Part shown: positions 1-9,736 of the stretch, piece by piece | Numbering within the stretch: the stretch's first letter is position 1 | How the letters are laid out: every line of letters starts with the position of its first letter | Source of the DNA: Schoenoplectus triqueter | Taxonomy: Eukaryota; Streptophyta; Magnoliopsida; Poales; Cyperaceae | Length of the DNA: 33,340 nt | Assembly (NCBI GenBank): GCA_964058805.1 | Contig: CAXKVV010000162.1 | Location: 1-33,340, forward strand | Reading direction: 5' to 3' | The notes under the pieces: model-generated | Told to the model about the DNA's origin: nothing | The model's input: only the letters and a program-made list of their open reading frames with translations | Database searches by the model: none | Made by a program: the position numbers and the translations under genes

Positions 1-365
1 GTGAGGTGCAGGGAGGATCCAATGAAACCCGGACAATGGAGAGGAACCGTAGAGTACACTTTTTTATATGTATACCCGTGACCATGTCAGATTAATTATT
101 GCTAAAACAGTATCTAATCTGCCTCAAATATCGTAACTCACCAGTAGATTATTATCAATTCTAAGCTAGATGCATACAAATATCACCAACATATATATAA
201 CATAAGTCATAGTTAATTTATTAAGCACGCAAAAAATTCTATCCTATAAAACGTCAAATGAAAAGTGTCATAGACGCAAATGATTTAGTAGCTCAAGTGA
301 TAGTAGTCAAGAGAAATGATTGAATTATACCTTTATAGCTCAAGTGATAGTAGTTAATTTTATAA

Positions 366-552
366 CGATATTTTTCTTTTGAAAAATATATGAAGGAATT
401 TACAAGTCCTATCAAACACTTCATTTTGGCTACTTATCTTCAAGTCACACTCGTTGAATGCACAATAAATATTCATTAACGTGGCTGAATCTGATACAAT
501 TGAATTCTCTAAACTACAGTAACGAAGATAGTTCAATATATCTAACAACATT
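366..552 (-). repeat. Direct repeat copy A, coding-like remnant
   Basis: This block recurs at about 2022-2200 in the same orientation, about 1.65 kb away. On the minus strand copy A is open for 63 codons (360-551). Copy B keeps part of the same peptide in the same frame, including CAFNECDLKIS, but has stops further upstream. Similarity preserved in one reading frame suggests that both derive from an exon of an unrecognised gene or transposon. I cannot name the family. The sequence on either side of the two copies is not obviously similar, so this does not look like a pair of LTRs. Confidence 0.55.
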
Positions 553-569
553 TTTTTTCTTATTGTTCA

Positions 570-890
570 AGCTCTTACTGTGTTTGTTCTTACTGTTCAA
601 TTCTTATTGTTGAAATTTTTACTGGTTAGCGCTCTTACTATGTTTGTACTATTATTGCTCTTACTATGTTTGTTCTTAATGTTTTTATTCTTACTATACT
701 TGTTCTTTCTGTGTTTGCTCTTATTATCTTCGCTTGCATATTCGAGAGGCTTATATTGTCTTTATTAAGAGGAATTTAAGGTAAATTACTGCTCTTACTA
801 TTTTTATTTTTATTTTTATTGTTCTTTCTCTTCCTATTATTGTTTTTACTGTCTTTGCTTGCTGAGGCTCTTATTGTCTTTGTTATGTCA
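570..890. repeat. T-rich low-complexity tract
   Basis: The tract is built from loose repeats of a motif like CTCTTACTATGTTTGTTCTTA. The leucine- and phenylalanine-rich open frame here (580-768) is a by-product of this composition and not a gene. A similar but GT-richer tract (TTGTTGACTTGTTGC-like) lies at about 1555-1690. Confidence 0.6.
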
Positions 891-1045
891 AGATGACAGT
901 AGTGACTTAATCTGAGCCAAATATCTCATCTGATGAGTATGTGCTCTTACTATATTAGTTGTAATTATAGTTGAAATTGTCTGAGTCAATGTCATTGTAC
1001 TTGTAATTTAGCATAAGATCAGAGTTAAATCTTAAAACCCCAGAG

Positions 1046-1330
1046 GAGATTGGTTTGCTTGAAATTGATGCTCCAACTAACACTCAACTAGCTGGTGTTA
1101 ACGCACCAGAATCTCAAAACCCTAATGTATCTGAACAACCCAAAAAAAAAAGTGAGGGGGTCCATACTCTGATGCGTGGAAATATTTTAAATAGGGTCTA
1201 ATAGAAGATGATGGTAGTTATAAAGTTGTATGTAATTATTATCAAAAAAAAATTATAAGTAAGATAATCAAAGAAGCACTAGCTTATTGAAGCATCACAT
1301 TAAGAAGGGGTGGAAGAAATTTCATGGGTA
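1046..1330 (+). pseudogene. Decayed hAT transposase BED zinc-finger fragment
   Basis: In one frame the sequence reads SDAWKYFK, a stop, then EDDGSYKVVCNYYQKK. In another frame it reads LLKHHIKKGWKKFHG and stops. This order (tryptophan-containing start, DGSYKVVCNYC-like knuckle, LLxHxxK helix) is that of the BED zinc finger at the N-terminus of plant hAT / RICESLEEPER-type transposases. The second zinc cysteine is replaced by tyrosine. There are at least two frame changes and several stops, so it is non-functional. A Pro/Ser/Asn-rich open stretch ending in a lysine run (1046-1150) would be the usual linker before the finger. No catalytic hAT domain follows. Confidence 0.55.
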
Positions 1331-1346
1331 AAGAGGCAATTGATAT

Positions 1347-1421
1347 GTGCTCGGTGTAACTCTAGTTTGTGCTCAGTGTAACTCTGTCGTACCTCTAGTT
1401 TAAACTCAGTGTAACTCTATC
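1347..1421. repeat. Small tandem repeat (about 22-33 bp units)
   Basis: Three imperfect units of the motif CTCAGTGTAACTCTAGTTT follow each other directly after the hAT fragment. No coding potential is seen. Confidence 0.55.
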
Positions 1422-2021
1422 TTTTGGTGTCGATTGTCTGTGGCAGAAAATGATGGAGAATTTGGCGATACATTATGGCCTAGTGATAATGAGACGACAC
1501 CGAATGATGGTGTCTGTGGAAGTATAATATGAAATTATATATCAGTGCAACTATTTCTATGTTTTTGTTGGCTTGTTGCATTGTTGACTTGTTGCTTTGC
1601 TGTCATGTTATTTGTTACTTGATTTGTTTGTTATTGCCTTCCTGACTTGTTAGTTGTTGGTTTATTGTCTTGTTGCCTTGTAGTTGTAGCCTGTATTTAT
1701 AGTTGAGAATGAAATAACCCTAATACAAATCTAAACAATGAGATTAAAAACAAAGGTTCAGATTGAGAAAGCAAAAGAAGACGAGCTGATAAGTTTGTCC
1801 TATATGAGAATTATGAGCTGTATAAATGAGACAGCATGAATGTTTCACTGAGAAAGAAAGTTCTATGCGCCTGTGAAGATCTCCAGTGGAACGATCAAAT
1901 GGAGCAGTCCAATTATGCTTTAACAAGTACAAATATACTTTAAGCTTCCAAAATACCATAAACTTTTAAGTGCATGCCAACAAAATTTTATGCAGGAAAT
2001 TTAGTCGAGAAATAAGAGATT

Positions 2022-2200
2022 TTCCTTTAAAAAATGTATGAAGGAATTTATAAATCCTATCAAACACTTCGTTTTGTCTACTTATCTTCAAGTCACACTC
2101 GTTGAATGCGCAATAAATATCCATTAACGTTGGTGAATATGATAAAATTGAATTCTCTAAACCACAGTAGTGACGATAGTTAATATATCTAACAACAACT
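2022..2200 (-). repeat. Direct repeat copy B, decayed
   Basis: This is the second copy of the block at 366-552, with scattered substitutions and small indels. On the minus strand it keeps the stretch from MDIYCAFNECDLKIS to KFLHTFF but is interrupted upstream by stops. It is a decayed duplicate of unknown origin. Confidence 0.55.
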
Positions 2201-3159
2201 TTCTTCTTCTTTTTTTCTAAATAATTAATCTTGCGTATGAACCATCTCTCTCAAAGGAAGATAAGACATTAGAAATCTTTTCTTAGTTTGGTGTAAATCT
2301 TTCCTGAGCTGAGCTGAGGAAGAGGAAATAAAAACAATTAATACTTGGAAAGCAGCCAAGAGGCGATTTCAGTTTTTTTTTATTATTATTATTATTTTGG
2401 TTTCTGCTTGTGTCAAGTACTTCCCTTCTAATTCTACAAAACCATATTATTTCTTCCTTCTAATATGTATAAAATATTAGTTCAATTAAATTTATTATCT
2501 AATAATTTAAATAAATAGTTATTTGTTATTAATTTTATAGACACATCAACACCAATGATCGTAGTCATTTGATGCATCATCAATTGTTATATTATATGAT
2601 GGCTTTGCACTGAGAAAGTAAAGTATTAGACAGTTAAAAGCTAATTTCCCAAATTAGTGATTTTGAAAGTATTAAACACAAAATCCAATGAGTAAATTAC
2701 GACATTAAAAATATTTATCTTATGAAAATAGATAATAAATAAATTTATCATTGAACGTAAATATTTTATTAAACAAAACATTTTTAGAAGAACTATGATG
2801 ATTATGTGACTCTTCAACTTCATAAGAAGTGTTATATTAAGACGGTTCCTAGCTACTATTTGTCATATTAACCACGAATATAGTAAGTTCATGAAGAAAA
2901 AAAATCAATTATGAATGTAGGGAGTGGGAGGTCAATGGATCCCGAACCATATTTACAGTTTCTTTGTTTGATGCAAATTAATAGACAATTGGTCTACTAG
3001 ACGACAGATCCCCATCTATGACAGGAAGTTGCTATACTCAATGTAGTCCGTTAGATTGATTTAAACAGTTCAGATTTTAGATGATAGAGATGCTTTTTAA
3101 TATGAGTCCCATTTACCACACTCAAACTATAGCATATTTGTGTCATACTCAAACTATAG
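2201..3159. other. AT-rich intergenic DNA, no gene seen
   Basis: This stretch has poly-T and ATT runs (about 2368-2398) and scattered short antisense frames that do not resemble known proteins. I see no convincing gene, RNA or repeat boundary. The stretch 1422-2021, between the small tandem repeat and repeat copy B, is likewise without a supportable gene. Confidence 0.5.
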
Positions 3160-3425
3160 TATATTCAAAAAATGCAAAATTATGATTTTGAATCGGCTGT
3201 TATCACCATATTCTGATAACATGATTCTGTTATTATGAGCGGGTCCGACAAATTAAAAATGAATTGATCAGATTGATTTATTTTTCTGTCTTCTTTCTCT
3301 CATTTTCTCTGTCTTCTAGATCCGTCAAATTCAGTTATTTTTGTTCGACGGACCTACTCAGAATAACAAAATTCTATTATTTTGAGAATAATAAGAGCAA
3401 AATCGGATACCAAATTTTGATTTTT
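3160..3425. repeat. Foldback / MITE-like inverted repeat
   Basis: The left arm (about 3186-3280) and right arm (about 3321-3412) are imperfect reverse complements. The core GTTATTNTGAGNGGGTCCG appears at 3228-3246 and, inverted, at about 3347-3370. The similarity continues outward through a CGGATT/AATCGG-like motif. A T/C-rich spacer of about 40 bp separates the arms. No transposase frame is present. The arrangement fits a non-autonomous foldback or MITE element. I could not fix its ends or a target duplication. Confidence 0.5.
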
Positions 3426-4600
3426 TTTTTCATGTAAAACTTATTTTAGGTAAGATCATTTTCATTTTTTTGTCCAATTAATCAATTTTGTTTAATCCAA
3501 TAATATCACATAAGTTTATTTACACAAAATTATTTTATCTAATTGAGCCTTTTTCTTTGCTCAATTCACCCGCATTAAATTAATTCCAATCCAACATTAC
3601 ATTGCAGCTCTTCTCACTTCTCTATAGCTACTTTTCATGATTATGTCCATACAAAGATGACAAAATTTGACTTGATTCGATTTGTTCATATCCAAACTTA
3701 ATCCGACCGTTCAGAAAATCAAATAATTTCAAACCTGATCCAAAATTCTATTCAAAACGACTCGAACCCGACATAAATAGAAATCGAGCAATTTAAAATC
3801 TGACTTGTGAATTGGACAATCTTCCCTATAATTAAACTATCCTAACTTAAGTCGGATCCTTTGTAAGTGGAAAAATACGATCGACCTATCAAATCCATCC
3901 TGTCCACCTAAACTCAAACCACCCTAATCTGATTTTCCAAAAAAAAATAAAAAATCGAACTTATCTTAATCGGACCTAAATCCAAAACCCCACAAACAGA
4001 AATCAAACAATCTGAAAACGAACCCATGACCCGACAATATTTTATTGATCAAACTAATTCGATATGATTTGACTATTCCCACCTCGACGTCTGAACATTT
4101 ATTACACAACGTATCCGTCTCCGTCTGTATCATTTTGAAAAGTATTTAATTGGAAGGGCAGACCAACAATAAAAGTAGACGTACGGTTGTACAATGTTAT
4201 ATTTTCTAGGATACATATATAATTCACTAATTGGCAACATTTTTTTTATTGAAAAGATGACAGTCCAGTTCTCAACTCTCAAATTTCATAATCATTCATA
4301 AAAAAAACTTTCATCAGGTTTCGAACACCACTAACGAGCAACATATTAATCAGATTTTTTTTCATCCAAGAGTTTTTTACCAAGCACCAATTAAGCATAA
4401 ATTTTTATTCAAAAATCAAAACCAAACTCTTTCCCCTATATCTATATACAGAGTTACACGATGCAGGACTCACACAAAATCTCAATTTCCAAAATTGTTA
4501 GTCATATTAACAATTTAACAAATTAACACCCGAAATAAAGGCATTCAAAACTCAAAACTTCCACCGGTGATGAAAGCAGTTCACGTCCCAAACCTTCCTG
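3426..4600. other. Intergenic DNA upstream of the CER26-like gene
   Basis: This AT-rich stretch includes about 3660-4080, where short CCGA/CGAACCCGA-type words recur. Such words are common in degenerate plant dispersed repeats. No reading frame or RNA is supported. The distal promoter of the exon at 4775 would lie here. Confidence 0.4.
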
Positions 4601-4624
4601 CTCACTCGGCTCTTTCTTTCTCAG

Positions 4625-4632
4625 TATAAATA
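4625..4632 (+). promoter_or_regulatory. TATA box of the CER26-like gene
   Basis: TATAAATA lies 150 bp upstream of the ATG at 4775, in a C/T-rich context typical of plant core promoters. Transcription would be expected to start near 4655-4665, giving a 5' UTR of about 110-120 nt. Confidence 0.6.
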
Positions 4633-4692
4633 AACTTCCCTCCACTTGGTTGCACCAAACATATCTCTCTCACCCAGTAAAATATAATAGAG

Positions 4693-4771
4693 AGCCAAAA
4701 TCAAATACAACAGTTAAATTCTAGCTACTGATTAGTACTAGTTCAGCCAAAATCAAATACAACAGTCAAAT
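4693..4771 (+). repeat. 27-bp direct repeat in the presumed 5' UTR
   Basis: The 27-bp block at 4693-4719 (starting AGCCAAAATCAAATACAACA) recurs at 4745-4771 with one T/C difference, at a 52-bp period. The second copy ends just before the ATG at 4775. This is a local duplication confined to the leader. Confidence 0.7.
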
Positions 4772-4774
4772 ACA

Positions 4775-5202
4775 ATGGTTCCGGTCCCACCATCTACGGC
4801 CACAAACGATCAACTGTCGTACCCGCTTCGGTGACCGGCGAGGTGAACCATGACCTAACCAACATGGACCTGGCCATGAAACTCCACTACCTAAGAGGGG
4901 TCTACTACTTCAACAAGAGTGACATAGTAGACTCACTAACAGTACTCAAAATGAAGGAACCCATATTTCATTTTCTAGACATCTACTACCAGATCAGTGG
5001 CCTGATCCAGAGGCCTGAAGAGCCTGGTAGCCGGCCATTCGTCAAGTGTAATGATTGCGGCGTGAGGATTGTCCAGGCGACGTGCAACGTGACGCTAGAT
5101 GAGTGGTTAAATGGCAAGGAATTGCTGTCCCGGTGCAAGCACCTTGTACCGGTCGAGGTGCTGGTCCTCAACTTGAAATTCTCACCTGCGACATATATTC
5201 AG
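4775..5202 (+). pseudogene. First exon of a CER2/CER26-like BAHD acyltransferase, frame broken
   Basis: The frame running through 4831-5202 encodes the N-terminal part of a CER2/CER26/GLOSSY2-type BAHD protein. These proteins act with fatty-acid elongase condensing enzymes in the ER to extend very-long-chain precursors of cuticular wax. Visible family features are a YGHKRSTVVPAS-like start, TNMDLAMKLHYLRGVYYF, the SGLI segment and FVKCNDCGVRIV. The exon closes at CAG|GTTTAT (5202/5203, phase 0), which fits the usual two-exon layout. Three things are odd. The only nearby ATG (4775, good leader context) is out of frame with this sequence and meets a TGA at 4832. The family-like residues begin upstream of 4831 in a frame with no ATG. 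No exon 2 (HXXXD-region and DFGWG part) is visible in the window. It is a pseudogene, a sequencing frameshift, or a gene whose second exon lies beyond 33340. Family assignment is firm; functional status is open. Confidence 0.65.
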
Positions 5203-6122
5203 GTTTATGCTCTCTCTAAGTTTTTGATCATTTTATATGTTTCTTAGTACGCAAAATCATTTGGAAATATTTGCTTACAATACTCAACTATTGTTAGTAG
5301 GTCATTAATTGTTATATTTGTCACACAAGTTTTGTAACGCAAGTTTGCAAGCACTATGAAACATAAAAAAAAATGAAGGGTTCAAACTTTGCATTTGTTT
5401 TTGACTTTTTGTACACATCAATTAAATAATTAATCCAATGTATTTGGCTTTCTGATTTTTCTCAAACCAAACGTTTCAGTTTCAAAATTTTGTGGCGTGG
5501 CTACATTAGGTTTCAGGTAATATATTTTATTAGCGCTCTTTAGACACTACAATTATTCGTGTCAATTGATAAATTTCGATACTTAATGGGACAAAAAAGA
5601 AAATAGAAATAACGGTCCAAATATTTTTGGGATGGATGCGTTAGTTTTCAGATAATATGTTTACTTCTTAACGTAAATTTTCTGAATTTATAACGGTTAA
5701 GATTTTTTATTGAATTTCTACGGCTAATATCAGTTATTGGATTAAGTTATTTATCAAATAATGTTATTATCTCTATACTCATTTATGTTGAAGTTATAAT
5801 TTTCTCTCAATTTTGATTATTACACAAAATACTGCATAATTTAGAAACACAATTAAAGTATTTTATTTTCTTTTTTTCTTAGATTATCATCAATTATGAA
5901 TTTTAACTTTTCTTAAATTTTGAATGTCAACTTTCTTCTCAATTCTGCATTTATTTTATATTAATTACTAAATTATCTTCATTTTTATTTTCTTTCTTTT
6001 CACATGAAGATATGAATTTTTTATATTTTAAAAAGATATCACCGTAGCAACGTACATACAAGATACTTAGGGGTGATTAATGTGTGATATATATTTAATT
6101 ATCATGTGTGATATATATTTAG
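5203..6122. other. AT-rich intron or gene remnant downstream of exon 1
   Basis: The stretch begins with the GTTTAT splice donor of the CER26-like exon. It contains an imperfect 50-bp repeat pair (about 5482-5533 and 5617-5668). Near its end GTGTGATATATATTTA is duplicated (about 6080 and 6104), and TTAGGGGTGATTAATGT occurs at about 6068 and 6152. No exon is supportable. Confidence 0.5.
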
Positions 6123-7997
6123 TGTCACACCCCAAAATAAATAAAGTGAATTAGGGGTGATTAATGTCACCATGTACGCACGACGAGACACACGTATAGA
6201 AGGCTGAATAAATAAAGTATAAAAATCACAGAATAAACAAAAAATAATAATAATAAATACATGACAAATATAGTCCAGAATAATAGTAAAATACATCGTC
6301 TGACATCGGCGAGGTTAACTCCATCGGAATTGGCAATAAAATCTCTCAAATAAAAACTCAAAAGAAAGAAATAAAATCCGATAATCCAATGAGTCCTAAT
6401 CAAAACTACCCAGCTCACATGCTGATGAGGTGAAGCACCTCTGTCATCACACAGGGCTACTCCTAGCACTCTCTCCAAGAAAATCTCGCACCTGAATACC
6501 TGAATCTCACATTCACCGTGAAAACGTGAAATTTAAAAATTACCCAGTACGGATTTAGATCTAACCTTAAGATTTGATCTTCTTTCCTAGATTGGATCTA
6601 AATACCAATACTGATACTTTATCAGAGCCCAACTTACTAACTTGAGTCTTGTCTAAGCGGACACTACCAGGGCCAACTTACTAACTTATGACTTTATGTT
6701 TATATGGCGACAACACTAACATAAATAAAAATTTTAAGCTATCGAGGTGATAACACCCTAGGAGAGTAAACGACTAAAGGCACGTACTCTGACATCTGAA
6801 CCTAGTAATCTACCTCAAAATATAAAATAAATGGACTAAAGTATGACTTGAGTTGTCATATCGCCAAAATAAGATAACTATATGTGAATGAGAAAAAATA
6901 TATAATAATAAATGAGAGAATATTTGTACCAACCAGTGGCCAAGGAGAGCTCTCGACTTTCTCTGTACCAATCATGAGCCAAAGGAGAAAGCCCTTAGAC
7001 ATACCGAGATCTCAAATAAGTCAGCTAAATAATAATATAATAAAATGAAATAGAATCTAGACTCGAATATGACCGCCCACACAAAACACTAAAAGTCATG
7101 TATCCTAATCACTCAATTAAATATGGATCAAATCATATACTGAATAATAATAACAAATATAATATTGATCAAATAGAAAACACTTGTGGCATTATCGAGC
7201 CCGCCAAGTGATGATATTGGTGAATGACCTACAGGCATAGGTGCTCAATATATATACAGAATAAGGGGTCCCATGGGCTTATGTGTCACCGTACATAACC
7301 CATTGGTCTAGTTATACAAGGCAACCTCAAATTTAAATCACCCGGCCCGCCTCTCAACACTCTCATGCATTTACTGCATGATTAACTACCTATCTAATCT
7401 AATTATTTAATAGTAATATTTTATCCTAATACTAATAATCTATGAGTTATTTTAGCTATCCCTATCTCGAGACTAATTTTTGAGTTCTAATCATGTCCTA
7501 TCTGCGTACAAAATGACATGATATGACATGCGACTTTGGATACGCCCCAAAGATGCTGGTTAAAATACCGTATACAAATGACAGATCTTATTTGATTTCT
7601 AAATCAATGTTTGGTCAGAAAATATCATAATTCAGTTTATTCTTGAAAACATATAAGTTTCGATTTGGGTTACTAATTCTAAAGAAATGAATTTGAATCC
7701 TAAGAATCTGTACCTAAGAGTACTGACGAGGATCGTGGAGCCCCTCTACTCCGAAGGTACGTTACCCATCATGAGGTTGCCGCCTATGTCAGCGAGGTCG
7801 AGATCGGTATCATACTCCATGAGTAGATCCGAGTCAATCCATTAATCCCACAAGGAAAGTTGAGTATGGACCACAAGATATAAATACCTTCTTATCACCC
7901 TATTATTTGAGCAGTTGACTCTCAAGAGACCTAAGAGAGAGAAGTTTCTTGAGTTGTCATCCTCATAATTATTTTGCGTGATAAATGGGTCTCACAC
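6123..7997. other. Unassigned repeat-like DNA, possible LTR fragment
   Basis: The stretch starts with TGTCACACCCC, a terminus often seen in plant Ty3/Gypsy chromovirus LTRs. It is long, non-coding and of uniform composition. Its right side ends in the palindrome AATGGGT-CTCAC-ACCCATT, where the young retrotransposon has inserted. I found no matching target duplication, primer site or polypurine tract, so an LTR identity is only a guess. Two overlapping antisense frames (6102-6478) have no recognisable domain. Confidence 0.3.
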
Positions 7998-8002
7998 CCA
8001 TT
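7998..8002. repeat. Left target-site duplication (CCATT)
   Basis: CCATT directly abuts the TG of the left LTR and is repeated at 31065-31069 directly after the CA of the right LTR. A 5-bp duplication is normal for Ty3/Gypsy integrases and fixes the element ends. Confidence 0.93.
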
Positions 8003-8320
8003 TGTGCGACCCTTTTTCGCGCGCCGCCGCACCGCCGCCGGGCGATGGGTTTTGCGGAAGAAGGACACGGAGATCCCTCCCGAGCGTGCATATGCTGGGT
8101 GTCGGCCGATTCTGCCGTTTAGAGATATTTGGATGCACATTCAGGGGGTTTTTTAGTGATTGTGAGTTCTTGTAGATTCCGGTGGGCGCAAGCCCCCACC
8201 GTTAATTACCCTGGGCTACTAACCTCGAGGCACCTCTGGATCTTTGAAAGAGAGAAGCAAATAGTATAGTTAAAAGATGGTCAAGTGGTCGTCTAGGTTT
8301 ATAAAAGGGGTCTACGGAAG

Positions 8321-8561
8321 ATGAACCTACAAACAGATCGGTTCAATCTATGGAAGACAAACCTACAAACAGATCGGTTTTGTCCTATGGAAGACGAACC
8401 TACAAACAGATCGGTTCAGTCTATGCCACCTCGAGATGTAACCTTACCTACAGACCAGGTTAATCTCTTTAGAGGGGCTCGAGGTGAGTCTACATACAGA
8501 ACAACTCGACCTCCGTTGATCTAGAAGATAAACCTACAAACAGACCGGTTCAATCTTAACT
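8321..8561. repeat. Tandem repeats near the U5 end of the 3' LTR
   Basis: The unit CCTACAAACAGATCGGTTC with a GAAGAC-containing spacer occurs three times in close succession (about 8326-8422). Degenerate copies follow (CTACAGACCAGGTTAATC; CCTACAAACAGACCGGTTC at about 8534). The right LTR carries the same array at 25443-25683. The open frame of 67 codons across it is a repeat artefact. Confidence 0.75.
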
Positions 8562-8924
8562 AGTCAACAACCAATCACACAAAATACAACTCGAAGCGCT
8601 GAGCCGGTTGATCTTGAGGTTGGTGAATCAGGAGAAGGGTGGATATGGCCCACGTGTTTCTTCTCACCGATCTTCTAGATCATGAATTCGAAGCACTAAG
8701 CCGATTCATAAACCTAGGAAACACAATTGCACACAATGTCAAACTTGAAGCGCTGAGCCAGTTCAACATTGAGGCATGTGTTAGTGAAGGAACCTACCTA
8801 CAGAACGGTTCACATTCACTGTTTTGTGGATGAATCTACCTACAGAACGATTCAATCTCACAGTCTCGGAAAATGAGCCAGGAGACAAACTTATCGACGG
8901 ATAAGTTCAGTCTTGCTAGCTCAA

Positions 8925-9622
8925 ATGGTCATGAATTACTTGTTCGTGACACCGAGTCATTAAGATGTCACTTCGCTCGGACATCGTAATGTTCTTCTTC
9001 TTCAAAGTCGACATATCTCTCCATGCTGATGTCGTAGCTTTGGTCATTCTTCAGCGAGCATCAAGATGTTCTTGTCTCGACCAATCATTCTATATGTTGC
9101 ATTACTTGTGCAAAATTATTATATTGCCCTACACCCCTTGTGTGAGCGTATTCAATCATGAGTTACTTGCTCATGGTAGTGAGTCATTAAGATGTCACCT
9201 CTCTAGGACATCGTAATGTTCTTCCTCCTCAGAGTCGACATGTATCTCCATGTTGACGTCGCAACTCTGGTTATTCTTCATTAAGCGTCAAGATGTTCCT
9301 GTCTCGACATATCTTTTCATGCTGCTATCGAAGCCTTAATCATTCTACGTCAAGATGTTCTTGTCTCAACGTATCTTATTATTCTTCATCAAGTGTCGAG
9401 ATGTTCTTGTCTCGACGTATCTTCTCATGTTGCTATCAAAGCCTTAATCTTCTCACGCCAAGATGTTCCTGTCTCAACGCATCTTCTTCATATTGCTATC
9501 AAGGCCTTAATCATCCTACGTCAAGATGTTCTCGTCTTGACTAATCATTCTAAATGTCATATCATGTGTGCAAATATTCTTACGTGGCTCTACACTCCTT
9601 ATGTGAGCATATTTATTCATTT
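8925..9622. repeat. Nested tandem repeats in the 3' LTR
   Basis: A unit of about 227 bp starting near GAGTCATTAAGATGTCAC (8954 and 9181) is duplicated. The end of this zone holds four to five imperfect copies of a unit of about 45-65 bp containing TCAAGATGTTCTTGTCTCGA (9290-9545). A terminal block ending in TGTGAGC...TTCAT occurs twice (about 9084-9170 and 9542-9622). The right LTR has the same structure at about 26047-26744. This amplification partly explains the large LTR. Confidence 0.75.
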
Positions 9623-9683
9623 CTAAAATGCACAAAGTCTATTATATAATATCTTCCATTATCATTCTTTATTATAAAGATGC

Positions 9684-9685
<2 letters not shown>

Positions 9686-9736
<51 letters not shown>
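9686..9736. repeat. ATT microsatellite, 3' LTR copy
   Basis: This is a pure (ATT)n run at the start of a 1-kb AT-rich segment (about 9650-10720) with many further TTA tracts. The run is shorter than in the right LTR and accounts for most of the length difference between the LTRs. Confidence 0.9.

Noticed and set aside
580..768. Leucine-rich, membrane-protein-like frame
   Set aside because: It is produced by T-rich low-complexity sequence. No initiation context or family resemblance supports it.
5473..5520. Possible remnant of CER26-like exon 2 (reads VSKFCGVATLGFR then stop)
   Set aside because: It faintly resembles the KFKCGGLSLGLS start of exon 2 after a TTTCAG. But it stops at once, and a similar stretch recurs at 5617-5668 as part of an intronic repeat, so similarity is probably chance.
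6167..6478. 103-codon minus-strand frame
   Set aside because: It is rich in Phe/Leu/Tyr from AT-rich DNA, overlaps another frame on the same strand and has no recognisable domain.
7974..8175. Short frames across the left LTR boundary
   Set aside because: They span the junction between host DNA and the LTR and use the GC-rich LTR terminus. They cannot be an ancestral gene.
8321..8561. CRISPR-like array of short repeats
   Set aside because: Repeats are few, spacers are short and similar, the context is a plant LTR, and the array is duplicated exactly in the other LTR. These are ordinary tandem repeats.
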